A stretch of 64,000 bases of DNA. Source: Microbacterium halophytorum. GTDB taxonomy: Bacteria; Actinomycetota; Actinomycetes; Actinomycetales; Microbacteriaceae. Below the pieces are notes generated by a model. The model did not search any database, had not been told where the DNA came from, and saw only the letters and a list, made by a program, of their open reading frames with translations. Shown here piece by piece: positions 53,392 through 63,267 of the stretch. The first letter of the stretch is position 1; each line of letters begins with the position of its first letter. Both the position numbers and the translations under genes were made by a program. Where the stretch lies: the NCBI RefSeq assembly GCF_002970975.1, contig NZ_KZ672984.1, positions 62,001-126,000 of the forward strand, in the 5' to 3' direction.

Positions 53392-54591
53392 ATGACCGCG
53401 AGCACCGAAGCCGCCGACCTGTTCCGCCGAGCCACGGGCCGCGAGCCGGCCGGTGTGTGGTCGGCCCCCGGCCGCGTGAACCTGATCGGCGAGCACACCG
53501 ACTACAACGACGGCTTCGTGCTGCCGTTCGCGATCTCGCAGCGCACGGCCGCCGCAGCCGCGCTTCGCGACGACCGGGTCATCCGGGTCACGTCGACGTT
53601 CTCGGACGAGGCCGTCGAGGCATCGATCGACGAGCTCGAGTCCCTCTTCCCGACGCCGGAGGGCACCACCCCCGCCGTCGCGGAGTGGGCCGCGTACCCG
53701 CTCGGCGTCGCGTGGGCGCTGCGACAGGCGGTTGCGGCCGATGGCGCCCCTTCCGAGGCGTTCGAGCGCGGCCTCGACATCGTGTTCGCCTCCGACGTGC
53801 CCGTCGGCGCTGGCCTGTCGTCGTCCGCTGCGCTCGAGGGCGCCGCCGCCGGCGCGCTCAACGACCTGTGGTCGACGGGCCTCGACGCGAAGCAGCTCGC
53901 CCGCATCGGGCGCAGGGCCGAGAACGAGGCGGTCGGCGCCCCGACGGGTGTGATGGACCAGATGGCCTCGATGCTCGGCGCCGATGACAACGCGCTGTTC
54001 ATCGACTGCCGCACGCTCGACGCGAACCTCGTGCCGCTCGGCGCGGCCGAGGCGGGGCTCGAGGTGCTCGTGATCGACACGCTCGTCAAGCACGCCCACT
54101 CGACGGGCGGCTACCGCGACCGCCGCGACGCGTGCGAGCGCGGCGCCGCCGCCCTCGGCGCCGAGGCCCTGCGCGATGTCGCGGTCGACGACCTCGCCCG
54201 CGCGGCCGAGCTGCTCGACGACGTGACGTTCCGCCGCGTGCGCCACATCGTCACCGAGAACCAGCGGGTGCTCGACACCGTGCGCACGCTGCGCGAGCAC
54301 GGCGCCCGTGCGATCGGCGAGCTGCTGCTCTCCTCCCACGCCTCGATGCGCGACGACTTCGAGATCTCGGTGCCCGAGCTCGACACGGCCGTCGAGGCCG
54401 CCATGGCCGCCGGCGCCGTCGGGGCCCGGATGACGGGCGGCGGCTTCGGCGGTGCGGCGATCGCGCTCGTCGACGCGGCCGCGATCGCGCGCGTGACCAC
54501 GGCGGTCGAGCGGGCCTTCGCGGAGGCAGGCTTCACCGCCCCGCGCATCTTCACGGTGGCCCCCGCGGCCGGCGCCCACCGCGACGCGTAA
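53392..54591 (+). CDS. galK: Galactokinase
   Basis: GalK phosphorylates galactose, the first Leloir step. The 399-residue product has the galactokinase signature GRVNLIGEHTDYNDGFVLPF (27-46), the GHMP motif DVPVGAGLSSSAALEGA, and GARMTGGGFGGAAIALV at the C-terminal end. ATG 53392 has CGAGGACG at suitable distance and gives the normal family length. A 104-codon in-frame extension from GTG 53080 is possible. No galE lies in the window. Confidence 0.95.
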   Translation: MTASTEAADLFRRATGREPAGVWSAPGRVNLIGEHTDYNDGFVLPFAISQRTAAAAALRDDRVIRVTSTFSDEAVEASIDELESLFPTPEGTTPAVAEWAAYPLGVAWALRQAVAADGAPSEAFERGLDIVFASDVPVGAGLSSSAALEGAAAGALNDLWSTGLDAKQLARIGRRAENEAVGAPTGVMDQMASMLGADDNALFIDCRTLDANLVPLGAAEAGLEVLVIDTLVKHAHSTGGYRDRRDACERGAAALGAEALRDVAVDDLARAAELLDDVTFRRVRHIVTENQRVLDTVRTLREHGARAIGELLLSSHASMRDDFEISVPELDTAVEAAMAAGAVGARMTGGGFGGAAIALVDAAAIARVTTAVERAFAEAGFTAPRIFTVAPAAGAHRDA

Positions 54592-54596
54592 GCCGA

Positions 54597-54936
54597 CGGC
54601 GAGCACAGCGCAGTCAGAACTCGACAGCCAGATCGGCACACCCCGGAAACCCGGGCCAGCCGTCACCGCAGACCGAGGATCGACTGCGTTGTGTTCGCCG
54701 GCCGCCCGCGCCGACGCCGCCGAAGCGCGGCGACACCGACCGGCCTCACCGCACCAGAACTCCGGCGAACCGCCGCCTCACACCCCGGGCCGGCCCGTCC
54801 GGCACGACGCCCACGGCCGCCCAGGTGCGCGACGGCGAACACAACTCAGTCAGAACTCGGCGCCCACATCGGCACGCCCCGGAAACCCGGGCCAGCCGTC
54901 ACCGCAGACCGACGATTGACTGCGTTGTGTTCGTCG
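54597..54936. repeat. Two 104-bp palindromic repeats, family C
   Basis: Copies at 54597-54700 and 54833-54936 have 19-nt terminal inverted repeats (copy 1 CGGCGAGCACAGCGCAGTC with GACTGCGTTGTGTTCGCCG; copy 2 CGGCGAACACAACTCAGTC with GACTGCGTTGTGTTCGTCG). The two interior differences in copy 1 would still pair as G-U in RNA. The interior includes CCCCGGAAACCCGGG. The 132 bp between copies and the flanks show no gene. Confidence 0.85.
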
Positions 54937-54962
54937 GCTGCCCGCGCCGGGCGGGCGCACAG

Positions 54963-55006
54963 CGACGCCCGCCCCAGCCCCCTTCCGGGAGCCGGGGCGG
55001 GCGTCG
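54963..55006. terminator. Bidirectional terminator between galK and asd
   Basis: A 13-bp perfect stem (CGACGCCCGCCCC with GGGGCGGGCGTCG) plus inner pairs around a TTCC loop, next to the asd stop. Confidence 0.8.
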
Positions 55007-55013
55007 TCCGGCG

Positions 55014-56177
<1,164 letters not shown>

Positions 56178-56185
56178 TTACGGCG

Positions 56186-56220
56186 ATGGTCCGGCGGCTT
56201 CGGCAGTGCCGCCGGACCAT
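56186..56220 (-). terminator. Terminator of the peptide-type ABC operon
   Basis: A 13-bp perfect stem (ATGGTCCGGCGGC with GCCGCCGGACCAT) with a 9-nt loop, 15 nt after the ATPase stop. Confidence 0.8.
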
Positions 56221-56234
56221 CGCGCGCAGGCGCG

Positions 56235-58010
56235 CTACAGCGTCGGCACGTTCGCGAGGAGTTCCCGCGTGTACGCGTGCTGCGGATGATCGAGCACGGC
56301 ATCGACGGGGCCGTCATCGACGATGACGCCGCGATTGAGCACAGCGACGCGGGATGCGATGTGCCGCGCCAGCGCGATGTTGTGCGTCACGAAGAGCATG
56401 GCCAGGCCGCGCTCGGCCTGCAGCGTGTGCAGGAGCGAGATGATGCTCGCCTGCACCGACACGTCGAGCGCCGACGTGATCTCGTCGCAGACCAGCACCG
56501 AGGGCATGTTCACGAGCGCTCGCGCAATGGCGGCGCGCTGGCGCTCACCGCCCGACAGATCACCTGGGCGCCGGTCGTAGAACTGCCGGCCCAGTTGGAC
56601 GGCGTCGAGCGCATCCTTCACGCGTTCGCGCTGCTCCTGCCCGCTCAGCTCCCCCGACATCTCGAGGGGAACCATGAGCGATTGGCCGAGCGTGCGGCGC
56701 GGGTTGAGGGACGAGAAGGGCGACTGGAAGATGTACTGGATCTGCTTGCGCTGTTCCAGCGTGCGATCGCGAGTGGACTTCGCCAATTCCTCCCCGCGGT
56801 ACTCCACTGCCCCCGTGTAGCTGCTCAGGATTCCGGAGATCGACCGGGCGAGCGTCGTCTTTCCCGAGCCGGACTGGCCGAGCAGGAGCGTGCACTCGCC
56901 CGCGTTGAACTCGAGGTCGATCCCGCGCAGCACCTTGCTGTCGCCGTACGCCAGGCTCAGATCCCGCACCGCCAGGGCGACCTCCCGCACAGCCGTTGAT
57001 GCTGTGCCTGAGGCAGGATCCGCAGCGCCCGACCCCGCGCCCGCCACGACATCGATCTCGCTCGTCAGGAACTCGGATGTTCGGGCATCCATCTTCGCGA
57101 GCCTGCCGATCTGGTTCTTGCCCGCCAGATCCGGGACCGCCGCGAGCAGTCGACGCGTGTAGTCGTGCTGCGGCTCCTCCAGCACCTGCGCGGTCTCGCC
57201 CACCTCCACGAGCTCGCCCCGGAGCATCACGGCGACGCGATCGGCGATCTCAGACACCACTGCGAGATCGTGCGTGATGTACAGACCCGCGACGCGGTTG
57301 TTCACCGTCATCTCGCGGATCGTCTCGAGCACCTGTTCCTGCGTCGTGACATCGAGGCCCGTCGTCGGCTCGTCGAGCACGATCACGTCGGGGTACATGG
57401 CGAACGCCATGGCGATGCCGATGCGCTGCTGCTGCCCTCCGGAGAGCTGGTGCGGCCAGCGCCGCTGGTATGCGTCGTCGTCGGGCAGACCGACCTCGCG
57501 CAGCACGGAGCGCACCCGCTCCTCGCGCTCTGCCGCCGACGTGCCGTACTCGTGGATGTCGAGCACCTCGCGGATCTGCTTGCCGACCCGGATGCCCGGG
57601 TTGAGGGAGAGCGCCGGGTCCTGCGGGATGTAACTGACGCGCGTGCCGCGCAGGGTGCGCCGCACCGGCTCGTCGAGCGTCATCATGTCGGCCGGCTCCT
57701 CGCTGTGCGAGGCATGCAGGGTGACGGTGCCCCCGGAGTGCTCGAGACCGCGCCGGATGTGCCCGAGGATCGACAGTCCGACCGTCGTCTTCCCGGAGCC
57801 CGATTCCCCGACGAGCGCAAGGATCTCCGACGCCTTCAGGTCGAAGCCGACGCCCGTGACGACGGCCGAGCCGGTCGCGGTCGCCGAGATGGTGAGGCCG
57901 TCGACATCGAGGATGGGTTCGCCGGCGGCAACGCGCGCGTGCCACGCCGTGCCGCCCTCGCGCGCGCTCACGGCCCGTCGAGTCGCCGACGTCTGGTTCT
58001 TCTTCATCAT
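56235..58010 (-). CDS. Peptide/nickel-type ABC importer, fused tandem ATPase
   Basis: The 591-residue protein fuses DppD- and DppF-like ATPases. First half: Walker A GESGSGKTT, PQDPALSLNPG, LSGGQQQRIGIAMAF, VIVLDEPTTGLDVTTQ. Second half: GQSGSGKTTLARSI, FQSPFSSLNPRRT, LSGGERQRAAIARAL, VLVCDEITSALDVSVQ; the usual Glu after Asp is kept. Each half ends with the zinc-free C-terminal EEPQHDYTRRLLAAVP/DHPQHAYTRELLANVP oligopeptide-type tail. ATG 58010 overlaps the permease stop by 1 nt (TGATG). It ends the operon. Confidence 0.93.
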   Translation of the reverse strand: MMKKNQTSATRRAVSAREGGTAWHARVAAGEPILDVDGLTISATATGSAVVTGVGFDLKASEILALVGESGSGKTTVGLSILGHIRRGLEHSGGTVTLHASHSEEPADMMTLDEPVRRTLRGTRVSYIPQDPALSLNPGIRVGKQIREVLDIHEYGTSAAEREERVRSVLREVGLPDDDAYQRRWPHQLSGGQQQRIGIAMAFAMYPDVIVLDEPTTGLDVTTQEQVLETIREMTVNNRVAGLYITHDLAVVSEIADRVAVMLRGELVEVGETAQVLEEPQHDYTRRLLAAVPDLAGKNQIGRLAKMDARTSEFLTSEIDVVAGAGSGAADPASGTASTAVREVALAVRDLSLAYGDSKVLRGIDLEFNAGECTLLLGQSGSGKTTLARSISGILSSYTGAVEYRGEELAKSTRDRTLEQRKQIQYIFQSPFSSLNPRRTLGQSLMVPLEMSGELSGQEQRERVKDALDAVQLGRQFYDRRPGDLSGGERQRAAIARALVNMPSVLVCDEITSALDVSVQASIISLLHTLQAERGLAMLFVTHNIALARHIASRVAVLNRGVIVDDGPVDAVLDHPQHAYTRELLANVPTL

Positions 58011-58945
58011 CACTTCTCACCCACATTCGTGCTCGCGGACGCATGAGCGATCGAATCCGCGATGAGGTTCGTACCGATCGTGAGCACCGCGATCGCGAAC
58101 ACCGGCAGCAGAACGCCGGCGGGCTGGACCGACAGCGCGATGCGGTTCTCGTTGATCATCAGTCCCCAGTCGGCGGCGGGAGGCTGCATGCCGAGGCCCA
58201 GGAAAGACAGCGACGCGATCGCGCCGATCGAATAGGTGACGCGGAGCCCCGCCTCGACCGCCATCGGGCCCGTGATGTTCGGCATGATCTCGCGCATGAG
58301 GATCCGCATGCGCGGCACCGCATACATCTCTGCCGCCCGGATGTAGTCCTCGTTGATCACGTTCAGCGACGCCGACCGCGCCACGCGCGCGATGCGCGGC
58401 GCATGGGTCACGCCGATGACGGTGACGAGCACCCACCATTGCGGCCCGAGCACTGTCACGGCCAACAGCGCGAAGATGAGCTGCGGGATCGCGAGCAGCA
58501 CGTCGTTCGCCCGCATGATCAGCGAGTCGATCCATCCGCCGGTGTAGGCCGCGGTCATGCCGAACACGACGCCCAGTGCGAGACCGAGGGCTGTCGCGAG
58601 CACGGACAGCACGATGAGCGTGAGGCCGCCGGCGAGGAACCGCGACCAGACATCGCGGCCGAGGTTGTCGGTGCCGAACAGCCCGTCCGGCTGGAACGGT
58701 CGACCGGCGAACTCGGTCGCGGAGTATCCGGTCAGCCAGGGCAGGAGGAGCGGACCGACGAAGGCGAAGATCACCACGACGGCCGTGAGGACGACCCCGA
58801 CCTTCGCCTGCCGTTGGGCCCAGAAGCGTGTCAGCACCGTGTTGCGGCGCGCCGTTCCCGCCACCTTGCTGCGCATCAGCTCTTGCGAGCTCAGGCCCTC
58901 AGGATTCGGCTGGGACGGGTCGGAGACCTGCTGTGCATTCGACAT
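58010..58945 (-). CDS. Peptide/nickel-type ABC permease (DppC-like)
   Basis: The 311-residue permease has an N-terminal cytoplasmic segment, six transmembrane helices, and DppC motifs HLFGTDNLGRD-like DGLFGTDNLGRDVWSRFLAG and the EAA loop EDYIRAAEMYAVPRMRILMREIMPN. It starts immediately after the DppB-like stop. Confidence 0.92.
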   Translation of the reverse strand: MSNAQQVSDPSQPNPEGLSSQELMRSKVAGTARRNTVLTRFWAQRQAKVGVVLTAVVVIFAFVGPLLLPWLTGYSATEFAGRPFQPDGLFGTDNLGRDVWSRFLAGGLTLIVLSVLATALGLALGVVFGMTAAYTGGWIDSLIMRANDVLLAIPQLIFALLAVTVLGPQWWVLVTVIGVTHAPRIARVARSASLNVINEDYIRAAEMYAVPRMRILMREIMPNITGPMAVEAGLRVTYSIGAIASLSFLGLGMQPPAADWGLMINENRIALSVQPAGVLLPVFAIAVLTIGTNLIADSIAHASASTNVGEK

Positions 58946-59905
58946 TTACTTTCCCCCTCCGGTGCGCAGTTTCGGGTTCGCCAGGATCCCGACGATGTCA
59001 GCGAGCAGGTTCACCACGACGTAGACGGCCGCCACGATCATCGTGATCGACACCACGACCATGACGTCGCGATAGTTCACCGCTTCGATCAGCGCCTGGC
59101 CCAGACCCGGGTAGCGGAACAGGAACTCCACGACGACCACGCCGCCGGCCATCCAGGCGAGCTGGATCGCGACGACCTGCGCAACCGGCGCGATCGCGTG
59201 CGGGAGCGCGTGCCGCACGATGACCCGACGCTCGGGAACGCCCTTGAGCCGTGCCATCTCGACGTACCCGGAATCGAGCACCTCGAGCATCGTCGCCCGC
59301 ATCATGCGCACGATGTACGGCGTGACGACGAGCACCAGCACGAGCACGGGCAGGATGAGCTGCGCGGGGAAGTCCCACACCTTCATTCCCGGCGGCTGGA
59401 TGGTCACGGCGGGCAGCAGCGTGAACACCGTCGTGGCGAAGAGCGATACCAGCGCAATACCGATGACGAACTCGGGCAGCGCCGCGAGGACGAGGGAGGT
59501 GCCGGTGATCACCGAGTCCGTGGGGCGGCCCCGCCGGAGCGCCGACCAGATGCCGACGATGACGCCGACCGGGATCGCGACGATCGCAGCGGCGACCATG
59601 AGGAAGAGCGATGCACCGACGCGCTCGCCGATCAGCTCGGAGACCGGCTGCGCCGTCGCCGCAGAGACGCCGAAATCGCCCGTGAAGAGACCGCCGAGCC
59701 ACAGCAGGTAGCGCTTCCAGGCGGGCTCGTCGAGGTTCATCTGCTCGTGGATCGCCGCGATCCGCTCGGGCGTCGCCTGCTGCCCCAGGATCGCCTGGGC
59801 GGGGTCGCCCGGAAGGAGCAGGGTCGCGAAGAAGATCGTCATCGAGACGACGAACAGGATCACAACGCTGATGGCCAGGCGTCGGGAGACGAGTCGGAAG
59901 ATCAT
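58946..59905 (-). CDS. Peptide/nickel-type ABC permease (DppB-like)
   Basis: The 319-residue permease has six transmembrane helices and typical DppB motifs: MIFRLVSRRLAISVVILF at the start, FFATLLLPGDPAQAILG, DFGVSAATAQPVSELI and the EAA loop YVEMARLKGVPERRVIVRHA. ATG 59905 overlaps the binding-protein stop by 4 nt, so the two are coupled. Confidence 0.92.
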   Translation of the reverse strand: MIFRLVSRRLAISVVILFVVSMTIFFATLLLPGDPAQAILGQQATPERIAAIHEQMNLDEPAWKRYLLWLGGLFTGDFGVSAATAQPVSELIGERVGASLFLMVAAAIVAIPVGVIVGIWSALRRGRPTDSVITGTSLVLAALPEFVIGIALVSLFATTVFTLLPAVTIQPPGMKVWDFPAQLILPVLVLVLVVTPYIVRMMRATMLEVLDSGYVEMARLKGVPERRVIVRHALPHAIAPVAQVVAIQLAWMAGGVVVVEFLFRYPGLGQALIEAVNYRDVMVVVSITMIVAAVYVVVNLLADIVGILANPKLRTGGGK

Positions 59906-61488
59906 GCCACGTCTCCGATCCATACGCGGTGGAGTTGGAAGCCCGACAGCGGCAGACCCGTTGTGTTCGGAACGAGGCCGCCGACGTAGCCCTGGTATGC
60001 GTCGAGCTGATTGGCGAAGCCCCAGATGATGAGCGACCCACGGTCGTACATGATCTGCTGCGCCTGTTCGATCAGCCCGGCGCGCGCAGCATCGTCGGTC
60101 TCGCGACGCGCCTGCTCGACGAGCTGCACGAACTCCTCGTCGGCCCAATGCGTCTCGTTGAAGGGAGCATCCGGCATCGAGCCCGAGTTCGCCTGCGGCA
60201 GAAAATTGCGCGTGTACCAGAAGCTCTGCGAGAACGGATAGTTCAGGTAGTCGCCCCAGTAGGTGGTCAGGTCCATCCGGTTGATGGTGATCCGGATGCC
60301 AGCCGCGGCAGCCTGCTCCGCGTAGACCTGGGCGGCCTCGACGACGCCCGCCTGGATCGGGGCGGTCGCGAGTTCGACGTCGATCCCATCGGGATAGCCG
60401 GCCTCGGCGAGCAGCCGCTTGGCTTCGGCGATGTCCTGCGTGCGCTGCGGGAACTCCGGATACGCCGAGTCGTACGGCGCGAACATGTCGTTGCCGACGC
60501 GGCCGTGCCCGGAGAGCACCTGCTCGATCATCTGCTCGCGATCGACCGCGAGGCGGAATGCCTGGCGCACGCGCTCATCGTCGAACGGTGCGACGTCGGT
60601 GCGCATCGTGAACGGGAGCCACATGCCGGTTTCAGAATCGAGAACGCGCATGCGTCCGTCCGATTCGATGACTTCGGAGAGCGCGGCGGGGATCTGCGCC
60701 ACCGCATCGACCTGGGTCGACAGCAGAGCGTTGATGAGCGCGTCCGTGTCGTTGAAGTTGAGCAGCTCGATACGGTCGAGGTACGGGCCTTCGTCGCCCC
60801 AGTAGTGAGGGTTGGCCGTCAGCACGGTGAGACGTGCGGGCACGAACTCCTCCACGTGATACGGCCCCGTGCCGATGGGATTCGCCGGGTCGAAGTCCTC
60901 GGGGACGATCGTCATGGTGTACTGCCCGAGGCCGTCATCGAGCGACGAGTCCGGCGAGCTCAGGCGGAACTCGACGGTGTAGTCGTCGACCGCGACGACG
61001 TCGGCGAGGTGCGCGAGGCCTGCCGCACCGTTCAATGGGTTGTCCGGGTCGATGATGCGCTTCACGCTCGCAACCACGTCCTTCGCGGTCATGTCGCGGC
61101 CATCGCTGAACTTCACGTCCTTGCGGAGTTCGGCGGTCCAGACCGTCGCTTCGGCGTTCGGCCGGAGCGACGTGGCGAGCATGGGCCGCAGAACGTAGTC
61201 GTCGTCGCGGTACATCAGCGTGTCGTACATGTTGATCGCACGCGCGATGTCACCGAGGTTCGTCGCCTGCGCCCCGTCGAGCGTGTCAGCGGCGCCGCCG
61301 CCGACGAATCCGACGCGGAGCGTCCCTCCCTTCTGCGGCGGGCCGGTGAGCTCGGGGAGCTCGTTCGTGATCGGCCCTCCGCTGCATGCAGCGAGCAGGC
61401 CCCCCAGCCCGATCACCATCGCTCCCCCCAGGACGGCACGGCGCGACGGCCGCCATCCTGTATGAGACAAGCGTGATGCGCTTTCCAT
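59902..61488 (-). CDS. Peptide/nickel-type solute-binding lipoprotein (Tat-type signal)
   Basis: The 528-residue SBP_bac_5-family protein has a twin-arginine-like signal (RPSRRAVLGGAMVIGLGGLL) ending in lipobox LAAC. The mature part shows KGGTLRVGFVGGGAADTLD, VRQAFRLAVDREQMIEQVL and a typical C-terminal region. GAAGGGAA lies upstream of ATG 61488. Family members bind peptides, metals or quaternary amines and other organics. Carnitine-type genes upstream suggest carnitine, an acylcarnitine or a related betaine as ligand. Confidence 0.88.
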   Translation of the reverse strand: MESASRLSHTGWRPSRRAVLGGAMVIGLGGLLAACSGGPITNELPELTGPPQKGGTLRVGFVGGGAADTLDGAQATNLGDIARAINMYDTLMYRDDDYVLRPMLATSLRPNAEATVWTAELRKDVKFSDGRDMTAKDVVASVKRIIDPDNPLNGAAGLAHLADVVAVDDYTVEFRLSSPDSSLDDGLGQYTMTIVPEDFDPANPIGTGPYHVEEFVPARLTVLTANPHYWGDEGPYLDRIELLNFNDTDALINALLSTQVDAVAQIPAALSEVIESDGRMRVLDSETGMWLPFTMRTDVAPFDDERVRQAFRLAVDREQMIEQVLSGHGRVGNDMFAPYDSAYPEFPQRTQDIAEAKRLLAEAGYPDGIDVELATAPIQAGVVEAAQVYAEQAAAAGIRITINRMDLTTYWGDYLNYPFSQSFWYTRNFLPQANSGSMPDAPFNETHWADEEFVQLVEQARRETDDAARAGLIEQAQQIMYDRGSLIIWGFANQLDAYQGYVGGLVPNTTGLPLSGFQLHRVWIGDVA

Positions 61489-61726
61489 TGGTATTCCCTT
61501 CACCATCTGTCGTCGATGCTCTGACGACGCGTTCCCCCGCCTGCGGCACCGCGATGACACGTCTGCGCGGTGCGGGGCGGGCACTGTGCTGCGGCCGCTC
61601 TGCGCGGCCTTCGTTCCCCCGGGAGCGGTCTGCGCGCATCCTCGATGAAGGTGCGCGGCGAGGCCGACCGGCGCGCGGCCGTGTGGGCGGTCTCCGCCCA
61701 AGGCCGCGCAGATCGCGCGGCCTTCG
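61489..61726 (-). terminator. Intergenic region with terminator hairpin (61700-61724) after the esterase gene
   Basis: AAGGCCGCGC and GCGCGGCCTT form a 10-bp stem with a 5-nt loop just past the esterase stop, followed by a GGGCGG/CCGCCC hairpin (61686-61699). No promoter match is obvious in the remaining about 190 nt, but the hairpins suggest the transporter genes have their own promoter or receive partial read-through. Confidence 0.55.
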
Positions 61727-62785
61727 CTAAGAGAAGATCCGGCTGCGCGCGAACATCGCACCGCCCGCGAGCACCTCGCCGGCCTCGTCGAGCATGCGGC
61801 CGAAGTGCAGGAATGAGTGCAGAACGCCGGGCACGACTCGCCAGCTGACATCGTGCCCGAGAGCTTCGAGCCGCGCGCCGAGCGCGACGGAATCGTCGCG
61901 CAACGGGTCGAGATCGGCGCCGATCACGTATGCGGGCGGCAGCGGCGAGGCCAGGTCTGCCGACAGGTGATCGACGTAGGGGCTCGACCGGTCCTCCGGT
62001 GCCGTGAAGAACACCTGGTCGATGATGCCGAGATCCGCGGCGGCCATGCCGTCCCAGAATCCGCCGTAGAGGCGAGCCGATGCTGAGTCGGCGAGACCGA
62101 ATGCGCCGTAGTACAGCAGCATCGCCTTCAGCGAGGCGAAGGCCCGCCCCGCGTCGTCCGGAACCTCGGTGAGTCGGCTGGGCTCGTCGCGCAGCAGCAG
62201 CGCCGCGCCGAGGGAGAGCATCGCGCCGGCGGAGTCTCCCGCCACCGCCAGACCACGGCCGTCGACGCCGTAGGTCTCGCCCCGCGTCGCGAGATGCGCG
62301 ATCACGCCGGCGCACTCGTGCAGAGCCTGCGGAAACGCCGCCTCGGGCGCGAGTGTGTAATCGACGGCGACGACGGCCGCCCCGCTCGTGGCCGCGAGCA
62401 CGCGCGCGATGCGATCGTGGGTATCGAGGTCGCCGAGCATGAAACCGCCGCCGTGCAGGTAGACGATCGCGGGCAGCGTCTCGTCGGCGCTCGGTCGATG
62501 GATCCGCACGGGCACATCCGCACCCGCGGTGCGGATGGCGAGGTTGCTCGTGGAGTGCATCGTCGGCCCACCGACGTTCCAGAAGGCGCGCTCGTCGCGA
62601 TACTCCGCTCTCGCGGCGGCGATCGTCGTCGCGATACCGCCGGCTCCTGCGTCATGCGCCGATGCCTCGGCGCCGTGCCCGGCTGATTGGCTCGCCACGC
62701 GATCGAGCTGGTGCTCGACGACTCGACGCATCTGCGGAGTGAACGCGGCCCGGATGTGCGCGGGGATGTCCCGGAGATCTGGCAT
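61727..62785 (-). CDS. Alpha/beta-hydrolase esterase (HSL family)
   Basis: The 352-residue esterase belongs to the hormone-sensitive-lipase group: oxyanion motif YLHGGGFMLGD, nucleophile elbow VAGDSAGAM, catalytic Asp in VIGADLDPLRDD and His in VPGVLHSFLHF. It follows the thioesterase gene by 41 nt on the same strand. In a carnitine operon it could hydrolyse O-acylcarnitines to carnitine, as short-chain acylcarnitine hydrolases do in pseudomonads. This substrate is inference from context. Confidence 0.9.
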   Translation of the reverse strand: MPDLRDIPAHIRAAFTPQMRRVVEHQLDRVASQSAGHGAEASAHDAGAGGIATTIAAARAEYRDERAFWNVGGPTMHSTSNLAIRTAGADVPVRIHRPSADETLPAIVYLHGGGFMLGDLDTHDRIARVLAATSGAAVVAVDYTLAPEAAFPQALHECAGVIAHLATRGETYGVDGRGLAVAGDSAGAMLSLGAALLLRDEPSRLTEVPDDAGRAFASLKAMLLYYGAFGLADSASARLYGGFWDGMAAADLGIIDQVFFTAPEDRSSPYVDHLSADLASPLPPAYVIGADLDPLRDDSVALGARLEALGHDVSWRVVPGVLHSFLHFGRMLDEAGEVLAGGAMFARSRIFS

Positions 62786-62826
62786 GGTGCTCCTCTCGAT
62801 GCTGGTTGATGAGGTCGGACGAATGG

Positions 62827-63267
62827 TCAGACGGCGATACTGCGGCCCGCCCACGACGGTGCTGTGCGAAGGCTCGCTCGCGCACGACGCTCGACCGTGT
62901 CGGGAAGAGGCACAGTGCGCCCTTCCTGCTGCGCGACGTGCAGGCCGAGGATCTCCTCGGTCGCGACCACGGTGTCCCCCGCGAGCATGGTGTGGGCGAG
63001 GTGGAGCTTCTTCGGCGCGACACCGATCACCTCGGTCGTCACGCGCAGCTCGGTGCCGAGCGCGACCTCGTCGAGGTAGCGCACGTGCGCCTCGACGGTG
63101 TACAGCGATCGGCCCGAATCATCGCGGTATGCCTCGTCGAGCCCGAGCGCCGCCATCGCCTCGTCCGTTGCGAAACCGAACACGAGCACGTAGAACGCCT
63201 CGGACATGTGCCCGTTGTAGTCGATCCACTCGGGCTTCACAGCGGTCTCGTACGTCGAGAGCGTCAT
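62827..63267 (-). CDS. Hotdog thioesterase, probable betainyl-CoA thioesterase
   Basis: The 146-residue hotdog-fold protein is like 4-hydroxybenzoyl-CoA thioesterases: PEWIDYNGHMSEAFYVLVFG at the N-terminus contains the usual catalytic Asp and substrate helix; VEAHVRYLDEVALGTELRV follows. ATG 63267 overlaps the upstream dehydrogenase stop by 4 nt. In carnitine catabolism a thioesterase of this type (CdhB) acts on betainyl-CoA and is encoded next to, or fused to, carnitine dehydrogenase. That neighbourhood supports the same role here. Confidence 0.85.
   Translation of the reverse strand: MTLSTYETAVKPEWIDYNGHMSEAFYVLVFGFATDEAMAALGLDEAYRDDSGRSLYTVEAHVRYLDEVALGTELRVTTEVIGVAPKKLHLAHTMLAGDTVVATEEILGLHVAQQEGRTVPLPDTVERRARASLRTAPSWAGRSIAV

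Noticed and set aside
54597..54936. Protein-coding gene between galK and asd
   Set aside because: Open frames exist, but the region is dominated by two 104-bp palindromic repeats and a terminator, with no ribosome-binding site or family motif.
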